Origin: Bacillota bacterium
GTDB taxonomy: Bacteria; Bacillota; Clostridia; Peptostreptococcales; Acidaminobacteraceae
DNA length: 44,289 nucleotides
Assembly: GCA_020161295.1 (NCBI GenBank)
Contig: JAIUOA010000020.1
Span: forward strand, 1 to 44,289
Direction of reading: 5' to 3'
Shown: piece by piece, positions 1 to 8,788 of the stretch
Layout: every line of letters begins with the position of its first letter
Position numbering within the stretch: the stretch's first letter is position 1
The notes under the pieces: model-generated
Seen by the model: the letters and a program-made list of their open reading frames with translations, nothing else
Databases searched by the model: none
Told to the model about the DNA's origin: nothing
Program-made: the position numbers and the translations under genes

Positions 1-2525
1 ACTGGATTAACGGTCTCAGACAAGCGGGCCTCGATGCCAGTGTTCAGGTTTGGGACTTATACACCTACGTCTACTCGCAATCGGCATCCACAACCATCAA
101 CACGGGTGGGGGATACCCGGCGGCTACGACTTCGTATTCTTCGGGTGGCTATTCAGGAACACTTTCACGCTATAACGTGGTGAACAACCAGTATCAAGTA
201 GACAACGGTTACTATAAAACCGTAACTGAATCGCGGACTGAATCAGACACACGCGACCAGTCGGGAACCGTATTAAAACCCGCTACCACAGATTCTGACC
301 GAACCCCATCAAGTATTGGGTATTCGTCTGGTGGTTTTTCTGGAACGCTTTACAAAACAGGATCGTGGCTTGGCTATAGTGCGTCTTCATTATTTGACTC
401 AAAAGGCGTTCATATCGGGTACACCTATAGCATGTATGCTTCGTATTCAGGAATTGTTTCTAAACAAGCCCAAGTCTGGCAGTCTAACTGGCAGTGGGTT
501 GATGACTACACCGGGTATTACTCAGGAACGATCTATAAAAACGTCAAGCAATCCTTTATTCCAACCTTCAGAGTAAGTAGCGATAAATACCTCGTTTACT
601 TCGCTGATTCAAACATCAATAACCACACTGACATTCAGGCCATCAAGAATAAAGGCACTGTAAAAGTGATCCTCGTGGGGAAACCAGCGACTAAAGCCCA
701 GCTCACTCATGATTATTATATCGATTCATCAAAACCGCTAGGCGACGTCATGACTGAAATAAACGAACTCATCGCATCGGTAAATCCCGTAAATAATACT
801 CAGCTTGTCCAAGTGGGTGAAATATTTAATCTTCAGAAGGCCGATTATGACCTAGAGGGTGATCCCATCACCGATTTAGGTTATCAGTACGTTCATAATG
901 CTAACTACTATGATAATTCCGCTGGGCTTGAACAGGGAGCCGTCGCCGCTTATTCAGAAGAGAGTAGCGCTTTTTCGCAGGCCCCTAAAACAAGCTTCAC
1001 CAAACCTGGTAAATACTCGATCTACCGAAAAATTAAAGATGTACCGGTTGCTAATGCGACGTTTACGAAAGAATCAAACATCCCTAAACTGGACATTTAT
1101 GTTCATAGAAAGCCATTCGCTGATTTTACGCTGGACTGGGATTACAGCACGGCATCGGCCACCTATAATACCACATGGGTTGATAAATCCTATGATCTGG
1201 ACCATCAATATTCAGATCCACAAAAGGGAATCTTGAACCGTAAAATCATGTACCGAAAAACCAGTGGCGATAATGTTTGGATTTATGCGATTCCAGATAA
1301 CTTAACCTCAGGAACCTATGAACTGCGTTATGTCGTTAAGGACATCGAGGGCGCATGGTCTGATGAAAAAGTCTATAACTTTACGCTATCTGCTTCACCC
1401 GCCATTCAGCTTCAGGCCGAGCTCCGCACACTTAAGACAGCCTTCACATTAGATGCTCTTTCAGCCTCTGAATCGGTTGAGTTTCATCATGTATGGTCGA
1501 GATATCCATATGGTGTCAGACTGGAGACCGCACTATATAATCTCTCAGGCACCAGAATAGGGAACATCAAATATACTACGTTTATTCAGAACGTGACTGG
1601 CTCAAAATCGGGTAACGACATCAATTGGAATGACATCCCTTACCAAATCGCTGAAACGACTCCTGATGGTAACTATCACATGCGCATCACTGCGTTTGAT
1701 TCTGGTAATTCACTTCTGTTTAATCACATCAACTTTCCAGTAACCGTCATGACGCCGATTCATATTGAGGGTGAAATAGATGCCTTAACATCGGGTGAAC
1801 TTTCGACGATCACAGCCAGAACCTCGCCCTATGCAGCATCAGCGCAGGTGACGCTTTTTCTGGGAACCCCGTATCAGCAGAACCGGGCACTCACTCCTGT
1901 AGGCATTGATTCCATAACGAATGAATGGCTGTGGCAAACGACCTATAACATCCCCGCGACTATTCCAGAAGAATCATACAACCATTTGTTCAGTACTCAA
2001 ACGCCCGCTGGTAAGACAGCCACAGATTTACTGACAAAGCAACTGGATGTGTTAAACATTACGTCTTTAAACGTGACTGGGTACTGGAACCACTGGCGTG
2101 GGCAGACGGATTTATTCGGAAAGATGCTTATGAATCAACCCCATCGATTCTTAGGGTATGAAAAAATTCTCGTCACTTGTGAGGTGGTGGGGAATCCTGA
2201 TTTGGTAGAGCTTAGGCTTTCGCCAGAACTGGAGACCATGACCTATCGAAACAGTTTAGGACAGCTTTACAGGTACGCTGATGAGTTTGGGTTTGAAGTG
2301 GCATTTCCGCTCAAACTGGATAAAATCAGTCAGACCACTTACCAGATCACCTACATCCTGCCGTTATCTAAAGAGACACTTAGCTGGGAAAATCAAAGAA
2401 TTAATCCACCGTACACCCTAACGGTTACCGCTAAAAAAGGCGCTGCCATCAAAACATTCACTGTAAATGATATCGAAATCACAGGCACGATTCACGACCT
2501 ACTGTTTGTGCAACCTGAGTACTGA
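1..2525 (+). CDS. Large extracellular surface protein, 5'-truncated by the window edge
   Basis: The reading frame is open from base 3, so the gene starts upstream; the first ATG/GTG-type codons (around 174-177) are internal. The visible part (about 841 residues) ends at TGA 2523-2525. It shows three copies of a short aromatic/Gly motif of the form GG(Y/F)SGTL or GYYSGTI (encoded near 139-165, 325-351 and 511-540). A segment around 560-790 resembles a von Willebrand A or receiver-like fold (hydrophobic strands in YLVYFADS and VKVILVG). PKD/Ig-like beta domains follow, for example PFADFTLDWDY and the RYVVKDIEGAWSDE type near 1105-1390. No transmembrane anchor is seen at the C terminus. This is typical of very large clostridial cell-envelope proteins. 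Its function is unknown. A surface role is inferred from composition and domain type, and secretion cannot be confirmed without the N terminus. Confidence 0.75.
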   Translation, partial: WINGLRQAGLDASVQVWDLYTYVYSQSASTTINTGGGYPAATTSYSSGGYSGTLSRYNVVNNQYQVDNGYYKTVTESRTESDTRDQSGTVLKPATTDSDRTPSSIGYSSGGFSGTLYKTGSWLGYSASSLFDSKGVHIGYTYSMYASYSGIVSKQAQVWQSNWQWVDDYTGYYSGTIYKNVKQSFIPTFRVSSDKYLVYFADSNINNHTDIQAIKNKGTVKVILVGKPATKAQLTHDYYIDSSKPLGDVMTEINELIASVNPVNNTQLVQVGEIFNLQKADYDLEGDPITDLGYQYVHNANYYDNSAGLEQGAVAAYSEESSAFSQAPKTSFTKPGKYSIYRKIKDVPVANATFTKESNIPKLDIYVHRKPFADFTLDWDYSTASATYNTTWVDKSYDLDHQYSDPQKGILNRKIMYRKTSGDNVWIYAIPDNLTSGTYELRYVVKDIEGAWSDEKVYNFTLSASPAIQLQAELRTLKTAFTLDALSASESVEFHHVWSRYPYGVRLETALYNLSGTRIGNIKYTTFIQNVTGSKSGNDINWNDIPYQIAETTPDGNYHMRITAFDSGNSLLFNHINFPVTVMTPIHIEGEIDALTSGELSTITARTSPYAASAQVTLFLGTPYQQNRALTPVGIDSITNEWLWQTTYNIPATIPEESYNHLFSTQTPAGKTATDLLTKQLDVLNITSLNVTGYWNHWRGQTDLFGKMLMNQPHRFLGYEKILVTCEVVGNPDLVELRLSPELETMTYRNSLGQLYRYADEFGFEVAFPLKLDKISQTTYQITYILPLSKETLSWENQRINPPYTLTVTAKKGAAIKTFTVNDIEITGTIHDLLFVQPEY

Positions 2526-2586
2526 TAACGTCTGGTAAAATAGTCGTAAAATTGTTATGGAACCTATGAAAAGGGTATATGAATTA

Positions 2587-2595
2587 TGTTATACT
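2587..2595 (+). promoter_or_regulatory. Extended -10 promoter for the DHH gene
   Basis: TGTTATACT matches the extended -10 form TGnTATAAT at 8 of 9 positions. No good -35 lies 16-18 bases upstream, as is common for extended -10 promoters. A transcript would start near 2602, just before the AGGAGG ribosome site at 2614-2619. Confidence 0.5.
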
Positions 2596-2625
2596 CATAT
2601 TACCAAGTGACATAGGAGGATTCGT

Positions 2626-3534
2626 ATGCGATTAGTGACGCGTTCAGATTTTGATGGTTTGATTTGTGGGATGCTACTGAAAGAAGCAGGAATTATAGAT
2701 AGCTGGACGTTTGTCCACCCTAAGGATTTACAGGACGGCATGTTTGTGCCTGACGAAAACGATGTTTTAGCAAATGTACCCTATGTGCCAGGCTGTGGCA
2801 TGTGGTTTGACCACCATACCTCAGAGGATGACCGTCTGGGCTGGACTCAGGAAGTGAAAGGAGAAAGCAGACTTGCACCTTCTGCAGCGCGAATCATTTA
2901 TGAATACTACGGTGGCGATAGTAAGTTCCCACTGTATAAAGAGATGATAGAAGCGGTTGACCGCGTGGATTCAGGACAATTGACACTTGAAGAGATAAAA
3001 AATCCTACTGGCTGGATCCTAATCGGTTTTATCACCGATCCGAGAACAGGTTTAGGCCGTTTCAGAGAGTTTACCATCAGCAATTACCAACTCATGGAAG
3101 AGCTTATCAATCATTGTCGCAATTTCCCAGTGGAGGAGATCTTAGCATTACCAGATGTCATGGAACGCGTTGAGCTTTATAATAAGCAGACTCAATTGTT
3201 TACGGAGATGGTTCATAAACACACCACGATTAAAGATAACGTCATCATCACCGACTTAAGAGGCGTGGAAACGATCTATACAGGTAATCGTTTTATGATT
3301 TATAGCTTGTATCCAGAGCAAAATGTAAGCCTTTGGATCGTGGATGGCAGAGCGAAGCAAAATGTTTCCATCGCTTGCGGTTACAGCATCCTCAACAGAA
3401 CCTGTACCGTAGACATCGGCGCTTTAATGCTGAAGAATGGTGGCGGCGGCCATAAGATGGTGGGCACGTGCCAAGTACCTTATGAAGAAGCTGACCAAGC
3501 CATCTCAAGCATCGTCGATGCTTTAATGGCATAA
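2626..3534 (+). CDS. DHH-family phosphoesterase (nanoRNase/exopolyphosphatase-like)
   Basis: A 302-residue cytoplasmic protein with the DHH-superfamily layout. An N-terminal metal-binding motif SDFDG (residues 7-11) comes first, then the signature FDHH (61-64) and a C-terminal DHHA1-type glycine-rich motif GGGGHKMVG (about 272-280). Members of this family hydrolyse phosphodiester or phosphoanhydride bonds using two Mn2+ ions; substrates include short oligoribonucleotides, pAp, cyclic dinucleotides and polyphosphate. The standalone length of about 300 residues fits the NrnA/oligoribonuclease-like group rather than the membrane-bound GdpP type. The ATG is set by AGGAGG six bases upstream. It appears monocistronic, with its own extended -10 promoter. 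The family is secure but the substrate is not; linear pGpG breakdown would fit the c-di-GMP content of this window but is only inference. Confidence 0.85.
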   Translation: MRLVTRSDFDGLICGMLLKEAGIIDSWTFVHPKDLQDGMFVPDENDVLANVPYVPGCGMWFDHHTSEDDRLGWTQEVKGESRLAPSAARIIYEYYGGDSKFPLYKEMIEAVDRVDSGQLTLEEIKNPTGWILIGFITDPRTGLGRFREFTISNYQLMEELINHCRNFPVEEILALPDVMERVELYNKQTQLFTEMVHKHTTIKDNVIITDLRGVETIYTGNRFMIYSLYPEQNVSLWIVDGRAKQNVSIACGYSILNRTCTVDIGALMLKNGGGGHKMVGTCQVPYEEADQAISSIVDALMA

Positions 3535-3590
3535 TTTGCTAAATGGCATAATTTTCAGCCTTTCTTAATGGAATTTTAAGACCCCTTTGT

Positions 3591-3611
3591 TAAAATGATG
3601 TCGACGACATC
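3591..3611 (+). promoter_or_regulatory. -10 like TAAAAT with adjacent 7-1-7 inverted repeat
   Basis: TAAAAT (3591-3596) is followed at once by the perfect inverted repeat GATGTCG-A-CGACATC (3597-3611), 18 bases before the next start codon. It sits where a repressor operator would overlap the transcription start. No convincing -35 was found, so the promoter part is tentative; the palindrome itself is exact. Confidence 0.4.
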
Positions 3612-3629
3612 AAATGACGGAGGGGTTTT

Positions 3630-4538
3630 ATGATTGGCATTATCTTTTTAATCAGCAATCTCATGACATTCCTGATTTTCTGGGGCACCAGTACAGGACT
3701 TGAAAAATATAAGAGGGGGTCGCTTTTCGGAGCCAATTTCTCCGAAATTCACCTTCAGAACGAATCGGTTCAATCCACGATTGCGTGGTATAAGAGAGCG
3801 AATAAAATCTGGTTTTGGTTTTTCCTGATCACATGCTTTGCAGTGTTGATACCAACCCCGTATGTTTCGATTCTCTTCGCTTTCTTCTTTATTTGGCTCA
3901 CTGCGATTCTCGTCAGCAGGTTCTGGATATTCGGTAAAGCCTTCAAAAGCATTAGACAGATCAAAGTGGAACGTGGCTGGTTTGATCCAGTGAGAGATGC
4001 TGATGAAGAGCATTGGCATGGCGGGATGTTCTACTATAACCCAGATAGCCCAAAGATGTTCACGAATAAGCAACTTATGGGTCCTGGATCTACAGTGAAC
4101 TTAGCCACTAAGGGCGGAAAAATTCTTATGGGTTTTACAGCCGCCATAACGATTCTCACGATAATTCCGCTTTCCATCATGATGCTGGTGGACGATTTTT
4201 CGGCACCAAGCATTACCCTTACTGAATCGAACCTATCCATAAAAAGCGCCATCTATAAAACACATGTGTCGCTGGAAGACATTACTTCAGTTGAACTTAT
4301 CGATTCGCTGAAAGAAGGCGTAAAAACCAACGGCACTGCCACAGACCTTTATTTAAGAGGCAAGTTTTATATCAGCGACTATGGCGATGTGAACCTCTAT
4401 GTGTTTAGAGAGGTGAAGCCCATGATCTTGGTGAGGATTGAAGGCGAGAAGCCATTGATTTTTAACGCGGTCACTCCCGAAGAAACGCTTAAATATTATG
4501 AGGAACTTTTAGCGACCATCAAAAAAAACAGCCCATAA
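3630..4538 (+). CDS. DUF5808-type membrane protein with PH-like C-terminal domain
   Basis: A 302-residue predicted membrane protein. Hydrophobic segments lie at about residues 1-20, 60-80 and 84-104, and another at about 168-190. Between the third and fourth is a conserved-looking stretch, HWHGGMFYYNPDSPKMF followed by NKQLMGPGSTVNLA. It matches the short DUF5808 pattern (YNPDDPR...V.KR.G.G.TLN). The roughly 100 residues after the last helix alternate strands and end in a helix (EETLKYYEELLATIKK), as in bacterial PH-like domains. The start follows a GGAGG ribosome site (3620-3624). Its role is unknown. Related DUF1648/DUF5808 proteins are often envelope or transport-stress proteins, but nothing here fixes a function. 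Confidence 0.6.
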   Translation: MIGIIFLISNLMTFLIFWGTSTGLEKYKRGSLFGANFSEIHLQNESVQSTIAWYKRANKIWFWFFLITCFAVLIPTPYVSILFAFFFIWLTAILVSRFWIFGKAFKSIRQIKVERGWFDPVRDADEEHWHGGMFYYNPDSPKMFTNKQLMGPGSTVNLATKGGKILMGFTAAITILTIIPLSIMMLVDDFSAPSITLTESNLSIKSAIYKTHVSLEDITSVELIDSLKEGVKTNGTATDLYLRGKFYISDYGDVNLYVFREVKPMILVRIEGEKPLIFNAVTPEETLKYYEELLATIKKNSP

Positions 4539-4589
4539 ATTTTCATATAGAAAACCATTAATTTCTGCCTTAACTTAATCCACATAAAA

Positions 4590-4636
4590 AGAGCGTCCAG
4601 CTAGTTAATCCTTCGATTAACTTCACTGGGCGCTCT
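4590..4636 (-). terminator. Convergent intrinsic terminator, best oriented for the nqr operon
   Basis: The arms AGAGCGTCCAG (4590-4600) and CTGGGCGCTCT (4626-4636) pair over 11 bp with one wobble, and the interior AGTTAATC/GATTAACT pairs over 8 more. On the minus strand the stem is followed by TTTTT. On the plus strand the T run is poor. It separates the converging DUF5808 and nqrF genes. Confidence 0.8.
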
Positions 4637-4664
4637 TGCTTTATGACGTGCAACTATTTACGGC

Positions 4665-5765
4665 TTACTCAAACTTGTCGTAGTAGATGTGTTCTTCTGG
4701 CATGCCTTTATCCTTCAGAATTGGGATGACCGAATCCACCATTACAGGGCTACCACATAGATACGCTTCTGCACCAGATGCATCCGTGAGATACTTCTGA
4801 AGCATGTCGGTAACGCGGCCCACCTCACCAGACCAGTTACACTTTTCTGTCGGCTTAGATAAGCAGGTGACGAGCTTGAAGTTCGGTAAATCCTTTTGTA
4901 ATTGTTCCAATGTGTCCATCTCAAACAGGTCTTCTGCGGTACGTGCACCAAAGTAGAAGGTCACCTTCCGTTGAATATTATTAGACCGCATGTACTTGAG
5001 AATCGACATGATCGGTGCCATACCTGTTCCGATGGCCACCATAACCATTTCGCGATTAGAGTCTTGGTAGAAGAAGTCTCCATAAGGACCAACTACTGTG
5101 AGCTTCATCTTCTCTTTTAGGAAGTTATGCACATAGGTGGTGGCTTTTCCCTCTTTTACATAACCGATATAGAGCTCCACGGCTTTGGTATCCATCGGCG
5201 ATGACGCGATGGAGTAGGCACGGTAGACTTCTTCGTCACTGCCCTTGTATTTTGGGGCGAGGATTTGGACATACTGGCCAGCTTTGAATTCGATTTCTTC
5301 TTTTTCTGGAAGCTCAAGTCTCAGGTGTTTGATGGTTGGTGTGAGGTCCTTGATAAAGGCCACATGATAGTCGTACTGTTTGACGCTGAACAGCTCCTCA
5401 GGAATTTGGATTTGCATGTCCTCGCGGACTTTGCATTGGCACGACAGACGAACACCTTCTTCTCTTTCCTTCGGCGTCACATATCCCAGCTCAGTGGCGA
5501 GAATCTCACCGCCGCCTTGGGTAACGGTGACTTTACAGTAACCGCAGCTCCCTTTACCGCCACATGCGGAAGGGATGAACACCTTTTGATCGATCAGTGC
5601 GGAAAGGAGGGTGTCGCCGCCTTCCACGACGAGCTCTTTAGAACCGTTAATGAGGATCTTCTTTTCGCCGTAATTGGCGATGGTTTTGTTCGCGACAGAG
5701 AGGAGGAGGGCTAAGAGCCCTGTGATGCCGCTGATGGTGAGTACGGTGGTTACGATGGTTGACAT
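4665..5765 (-). CDS. nqrF: NqrF-type NADH dehydrogenase subunit (2Fe-2S, FAD)
   Basis: The electron-input subunit of Na+-translocating NADH:quinone reductase: it oxidises NADH and passes electrons through FAD and a 2Fe-2S cluster. From the ATG at 5765 the protein has 366 residues. It has one N-terminal membrane helix (about 3-26), a plant-type ferredoxin domain with Cys68-x5-Cys74-x2-Cys77-x31-Cys109 (exactly the NqrF spacing), the FAD motif RAYS (182-185), the NAD motif GTGMAP (246-251) and a C-terminal YDKFE. A GTG at 5771 overlaps the AGGAGG ribosome site, so the ATG six bases further in is chosen. It is the last gene of a five-gene operon. NqrF is a hallmark of NQR rather than RNF complexes, yet nqrA is absent here. 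Confidence 0.92.
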   Translation of the reverse strand: MSTIVTTVLTISGITGLLALLLSVANKTIANYGEKKILINGSKELVVEGGDTLLSALIDQKVFIPSACGGKGSCGYCKVTVTQGGGEILATELGYVTPKEREEGVRLSCQCKVREDMQIQIPEELFSVKQYDYHVAFIKDLTPTIKHLRLELPEKEEIEFKAGQYVQILAPKYKGSDEEVYRAYSIASSPMDTKAVELYIGYVKEGKATTYVHNFLKEKMKLTVVGPYGDFFYQDSNREMVMVAIGTGMAPIMSILKYMRSNNIQRKVTFYFGARTAEDLFEMDTLEQLQKDLPNFKLVTCLSKPTEKCNWSGEVGRVTDMLQKYLTDASGAEAYLCGSPVMVDSVIPILKDKGMPEEHIYYDKFE

Positions 5766-5774
5766 GGGCACCTC

Positions 5775-6365
5775 CTATTGAATTTGTACGATTCCTGAGA
5801 AGCCCAGGAATGCAAGTGCCATGATGCCTGTGATGATTAGTGTGATGCCAGCGCCTTCGAGGCCTTTAGGAATTTTAGCGCCTGTGATTTTCTTACGGAT
5901 GCCCGCCATGGCCACGATGGCCAGTGTCCAGCCGATTCCTGATCCAAGACCAAACATGAATGATTGGATTAGGTCGTATTCGCGGATAATCATAAACAGT
6001 GAAACCCCTAGGATTGCGCAGTTTACGGTGATTAATGGGAGAAAGATTCCTAGGGAGTAATAGAGGGTTTCGAAGTAGCGTTCGATGATCATTTCGACGA
6101 GCTGCACGAATGCCGCGATGACGATGATGAACACGATAAAGCGCATGTACTCTAGTCCGAGGGGCACTAAAATCAAGTAATATACCAGATAGTTGAGCAC
6201 TGAGGTGGTGGCTAAGACGAAGGTAACCGCCTGGCCTAAGCTCAGTGAAGTCTTGATTTCGCTGGAAACAGCGATGAACGAACACATACCTAGGAAGTTG
6301 GACATGATCATGTTATTCGTAAATATCGATGCAAAGAATATGACGAGAGGGTTGATTTCGATCAT
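5775..6365 (-). CDS. nqrE: NqrE/RnfA-family membrane subunit
   Basis: A 196-residue integral membrane protein with about six hydrophobic helices, the normal length for NqrE/RnfA. Cys28 (FLGMCSF) and Cys116 (TVNCAIL) occupy the two conserved half-helix positions. In the Na+-NQR structure these join two cysteines of NqrD to hold an intramembrane iron-sulfur cluster. The ATG overlaps the TGA of nqrD (ATGA) and has AGGAGG upstream. Together with NqrD it should relay electrons from NqrF on the inside to NqrC on the outside, coupled to Na+ movement. RnfA is the alternative name; the neighbouring nqrF favours NqrE. Confidence 0.9.
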   Translation of the reverse strand: MIEINPLVIFFASIFTNNMIMSNFLGMCSFIAVSSEIKTSLSLGQAVTFVLATTSVLNYLVYYLILVPLGLEYMRFIVFIIVIAAFVQLVEMIIERYFETLYYSLGIFLPLITVNCAILGVSLFMIIREYDLIQSFMFGLGSGIGWTLAIVAMAGIRKKITGAKIPKGLEGAGITLIITGIMALAFLGFSGIVQIQ

Positions 6366-6979
6366 GCTTTAGCACCTCCTTTTTCTTCTTCTTTAGGGAA
6401 CCAGTTCGAGGTGACCCAGATGACGATACCGATCATGAAGAATGCGCCAGGCGGCATGATCATCAGTGTCCAGTTTACCCAGTTATCGCCCAGTACCTGG
6501 ATGCCGAATAGTGATCCGAAGCCCAGTAGCTCTCTGACGAAAGCCACCGACATGAGCACCAGCGTATAGCCAAGTCCCATAATCAGGCCATCGAAGAACG
6601 AGATAAACGGTTTGTTATTCTGTGCGAAGGCTTCAGCACGGCCCATGATGATACAGTTGGTGATGATCAGCCCGACATACGGGCCGAGGTTTTTCGACAT
6701 GGCCGGGAAATAAGCCTTGAGGAAGATGTCGAGGATGATGACGTAAGCAGAGATAATCAGCGTTTGGACCATCATACGGATATGCTTCGGTGTAAACTGT
6801 CTGATTACGGAAACCGTCAAACTGGAGAATGCGGTGACGAACATGAGGCCGACACCCATAACAAACGAGTTGGCGAGGAAGTTCGTGACGGCGAGTGAAG
6901 AACATATGCCTAGGATTTGCCTAAATACAGGGTTGTCTTTATAAATACCGGCTTTGAATACGCGGATGATTTCATTCAT
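6362..6979 (-). CDS. nqrD: NqrD/RnfE-family membrane subunit
   Basis: A 205-residue membrane protein with six predicted helices, paralogous to the NqrE/RnfA subunit in the opposite membrane orientation. Cys26 (GICSSLA) and Cys109 (ITNCIIMGRAEAF) are the expected ligands for the shared intramembrane iron-sulfur centre. The C-terminal tail KEEEKGGAKA is charged and cytosolic. The start overlaps the nqrC stop (ATGA) behind an AGGAGG site, pointing to translational coupling. RnfE is the RNF counterpart and sequence reading alone does not separate the two. Confidence 0.9.
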   Translation of the reverse strand: MNEIIRVFKAGIYKDNPVFRQILGICSSLAVTNFLANSFVMGVGLMFVTAFSSLTVSVIRQFTPKHIRMMVQTLIISAYVIILDIFLKAYFPAMSKNLGPYVGLIITNCIIMGRAEAFAQNNKPFISFFDGLIMGLGYTLVLMSVAFVRELLGFGSLFGIQVLGDNWVNWTLMIMPPGAFFMIGIVIWVTSNWFPKEEEKGGAKA

Positions 6980-7578
6980 AGATTAGCCTCCTTTGCGAAT
7001 GCCAGCGTGTCGATGATGAACTGGTTAACGATATTCACCACGGCGACAGAGGTAAGCGTTGCGCCAGTGATGCCATCGATATTACCACCATCGGAAGGCT
7101 TGATAACTAAGGTTTCCACTGAATCCACCGTAATTCCTCTGAACTGCTCCTTAAACCATGGCTCGTCGATACGGCCGCCGAGACCAGGGGTTTCAGAGTG
7201 GGCGACGAAGTCGATCCCTAGTACCTCCGTGAAATCGGGCGAGAATCCGATATAGCCTGAAATGCTGCCCCAGAGTCCTTTTCCTGTGTATGCCAATGCA
7301 TAACCGGTTGCCGCGCCATTTTCCATACGCGTGTAAACCGTGGTCCCGTCCACCTCCTCAGTGGTGACGCTTTCATCAAATAACTGATTCACTTCATCAC
7401 TGGTGCCGTCACTTTTCATATTGAAAACATAAAGCACGGAGCGTTTGATACGGAGCTGTTCTTGTTCGCTGATAATCCCTTTTGTACTTTCATTGATAAA
7501 AGCGAGGACGGAAGTGTATAAAACGGTGATGAGCAACATGAACATCACCGGTGCGATGATTTTCTTCTTGCTAGCCAT
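6976..7578 (-). CDS. nqrC: NqrC/RnfG-family FMN-binding subunit
   Basis: A 200-residue protein with one N-terminal helix (about 8-27) and an extracytoplasmic FMN_bind domain. It carries the HSETPGLGGR motif (about 127-136) and the flavinylation motif DGITGATLTS, where Thr174 would be linked to FMN through a phosphodiester bond. In NQR and RNF the covalent FMN takes electrons from the intramembrane cluster and hands them to the B/D subunit. No apbE (flavin transferase) gene is in this window, so it must be encoded elsewhere. The gene overlaps nqrB by 8 bases and has an AGGAGG site. Confidence 0.9.
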   Translation of the reverse strand: MASKKKIIAPVMFMLLITVLYTSVLAFINESTKGIISEQEQLRIKRSVLYVFNMKSDGTSDEVNQLFDESVTTEEVDGTTVYTRMENGAATGYALAYTGKGLWGSISGYIGFSPDFTEVLGIDFVAHSETPGLGGRIDEPWFKEQFRGITVDSVETLVIKPSDGGNIDGITGATLTSVAVVNIVNQFIIDTLAFAKEANL

Positions 7579-8551
7579 GAGACACCTCCTTGGCTTTTTT
7601 TGCTTTTCTAGAGACCTTGATGGCGTTTACTGCTTCGTCGATAATCGGTGCAAAAGTGTTACCTATGAGGATGGCGAACATGATGCCACCGGCAAAGAGG
7701 GCAAATCCACGAATGATGACCGTGACTGCACCGATGATTAAGCCATAAACGATGCGTCCTTCGAAGGTCTTCGGTGATGAAATCGGGTCAGTGGCCATGA
7801 ACACGGCACCGAACAAGATACCACCGGCAAGTAGACCATAAAGTGGATCCAGTACCTTCTCGTTACCAGTAAAGTAGAAGAAACCGCTCATTAAAAGGAA
7901 GCCTGCCAGTACGGAGAAAATCGTCTCCTTAGCGGCTGTCTTCGTATAAATAAGGTAGATTCCTGCTAGGATAATCAAGATTGCACTGGTTTCACCGATG
8001 GAACCGGCGATGTTCCCGAAGAGGAGGTCAGTGATGGGAAGCTGTTCACCAGATGCGCGATAGATTAACATCGGCGTGGATTGGGTGATGGCGTCGATGG
8101 ACTCACCTAAATAGGTAGTGAAGCCACCGAGAACGCCCTCTACAGGCTTCGTCCAGTTCATGGTCATAAATTCTGGGAAGTTGACATAGATAAACGCTCT
8201 ACCCACAAGTGCGGGGTTAAATGGATTTTTACCAAATCCACCAAACACCATTTTTCCGAATAAAACGCCAAATATGATCCCGATGATGGCGATCCAATAT
8301 GGCGTACTAGGTGGCAGTGTGAGTGTAAATAAGATGTTGGTGACGATCACAGCCTCTGTGACTTTCTTAGTGGTCTTTCTGACGAACACCCACTCTGTGG
8401 CGATACCGAAAACATTGACCACGGCTAAAAGGACGAGGACTCTGAGGCCGAAAAAATACACGCCTGCTAATACGAGAGGGATTAGGGCATATACGACTTT
8501 ACGCATCATCATCTGCTTCATGAATTGTATATTCTTCAGCGATAGGTTCAA
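7571..8551 (-). CDS. nqrB: NqrB/RnfD-family membrane flavoprotein subunit
   Basis: A 326-residue multi-helix membrane protein, the first gene of the operon. Conserved family segments include GGFGKNPFNPALVGRAF (about 104-120) and a flavinylation-type motif ITQSTPM, with Thr159 as the expected FMN-linked residue. At 326 residues it is nearer RnfD (about 350) than typical NqrB (about 410). In Na+-NQR this subunit, with NqrA, reduces quinone; with no NqrA encoded nearby, the acceptor is unknown. The start is a TTG (8549-8551) with AGGAGG eight bases upstream; the next ATG is further in and lacks such a site. RnfD is an equally fair name on length. Confidence 0.87.
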   Translation of the reverse strand: MNLSLKNIQFMKQMMMRKVVYALIPLVLAGVYFFGLRVLVLLAVVNVFGIATEWVFVRKTTKKVTEAVIVTNILFTLTLPPSTPYWIAIIGIIFGVLFGKMVFGGFGKNPFNPALVGRAFIYVNFPEFMTMNWTKPVEGVLGGFTTYLGESIDAITQSTPMLIYRASGEQLPITDLLFGNIAGSIGETSAILIILAGIYLIYTKTAAKETIFSVLAGFLLMSGFFYFTGNEKVLDPLYGLLAGGILFGAVFMATDPISSPKTFEGRIVYGLIIGAVTVIIRGFALFAGGIMFAILIGNTFAPIIDEAVNAIKVSRKAKKAKEVSHG

Positions 8552-8613
8552 AGCAGTTACCTCCTATGGAGAGATTTTGTATTATTTAAACTGTATTTGT
8601 TATATATCCAAAA

Positions 8614-8625
8614 GTTATTATAACA
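8614..8625 (-). promoter_or_regulatory. Extended -10 promoter of the nqr operon
   Basis: On the minus strand TGTTATAAT (8625 down to 8617) is a perfect extended -10 (TGnTATAAT), about 65 bases upstream of the TTG of nqrB. The -10 lies inside a small palindrome GTTAT-T-ATAAC (8614-8624). A TTGAAA lies 14 bases upstream, too close to be a standard -35. Confidence 0.6.
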
Positions 8626-8788
8626 TATCAAAAAAGTTTCAAATTTATCTGAGAATTTTTTTCATTTAACCGTTACTGTTGACTCGAAATATTTCAATAA
8701 GATTACAAAACAAAAAAAGACGAAAAAGTGTTACCGAAAATCAAATCCATCTGCGTATATATTAGCGAAGGTCGATCAGAACAAACCA

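Noticed and set aside
3648..4073. A 141-codon minus-strand reading frame inside the DUF5808 gene
   Set aside because: No ribosome site or promoter, and the plus-strand gene has coherent membrane helices and a domain match.
5265..5714. A 149-codon plus-strand reading frame opposite nqrF
   Set aside because: It is a mirror of a well supported NqrF gene, with no ribosome site and low-quality protein composition (Phe/Leu runs).
5766..5771. GTG start for nqrF two codons upstream
   Set aside because: The GTG overlaps the AGGAGG ribosome site itself; the ATG at 5765 has correct spacing. The same reasoning moved starts at 8825, 15055, 22623, 24293, 26921, 31395, 33171, 37266 and 43383.
4665..8551. 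A classical RNF complex
   Set aside because: There is no RnfB or RnfC, while NqrF with an FAD/NAD module is clear, so the NQR side of the family is favoured.
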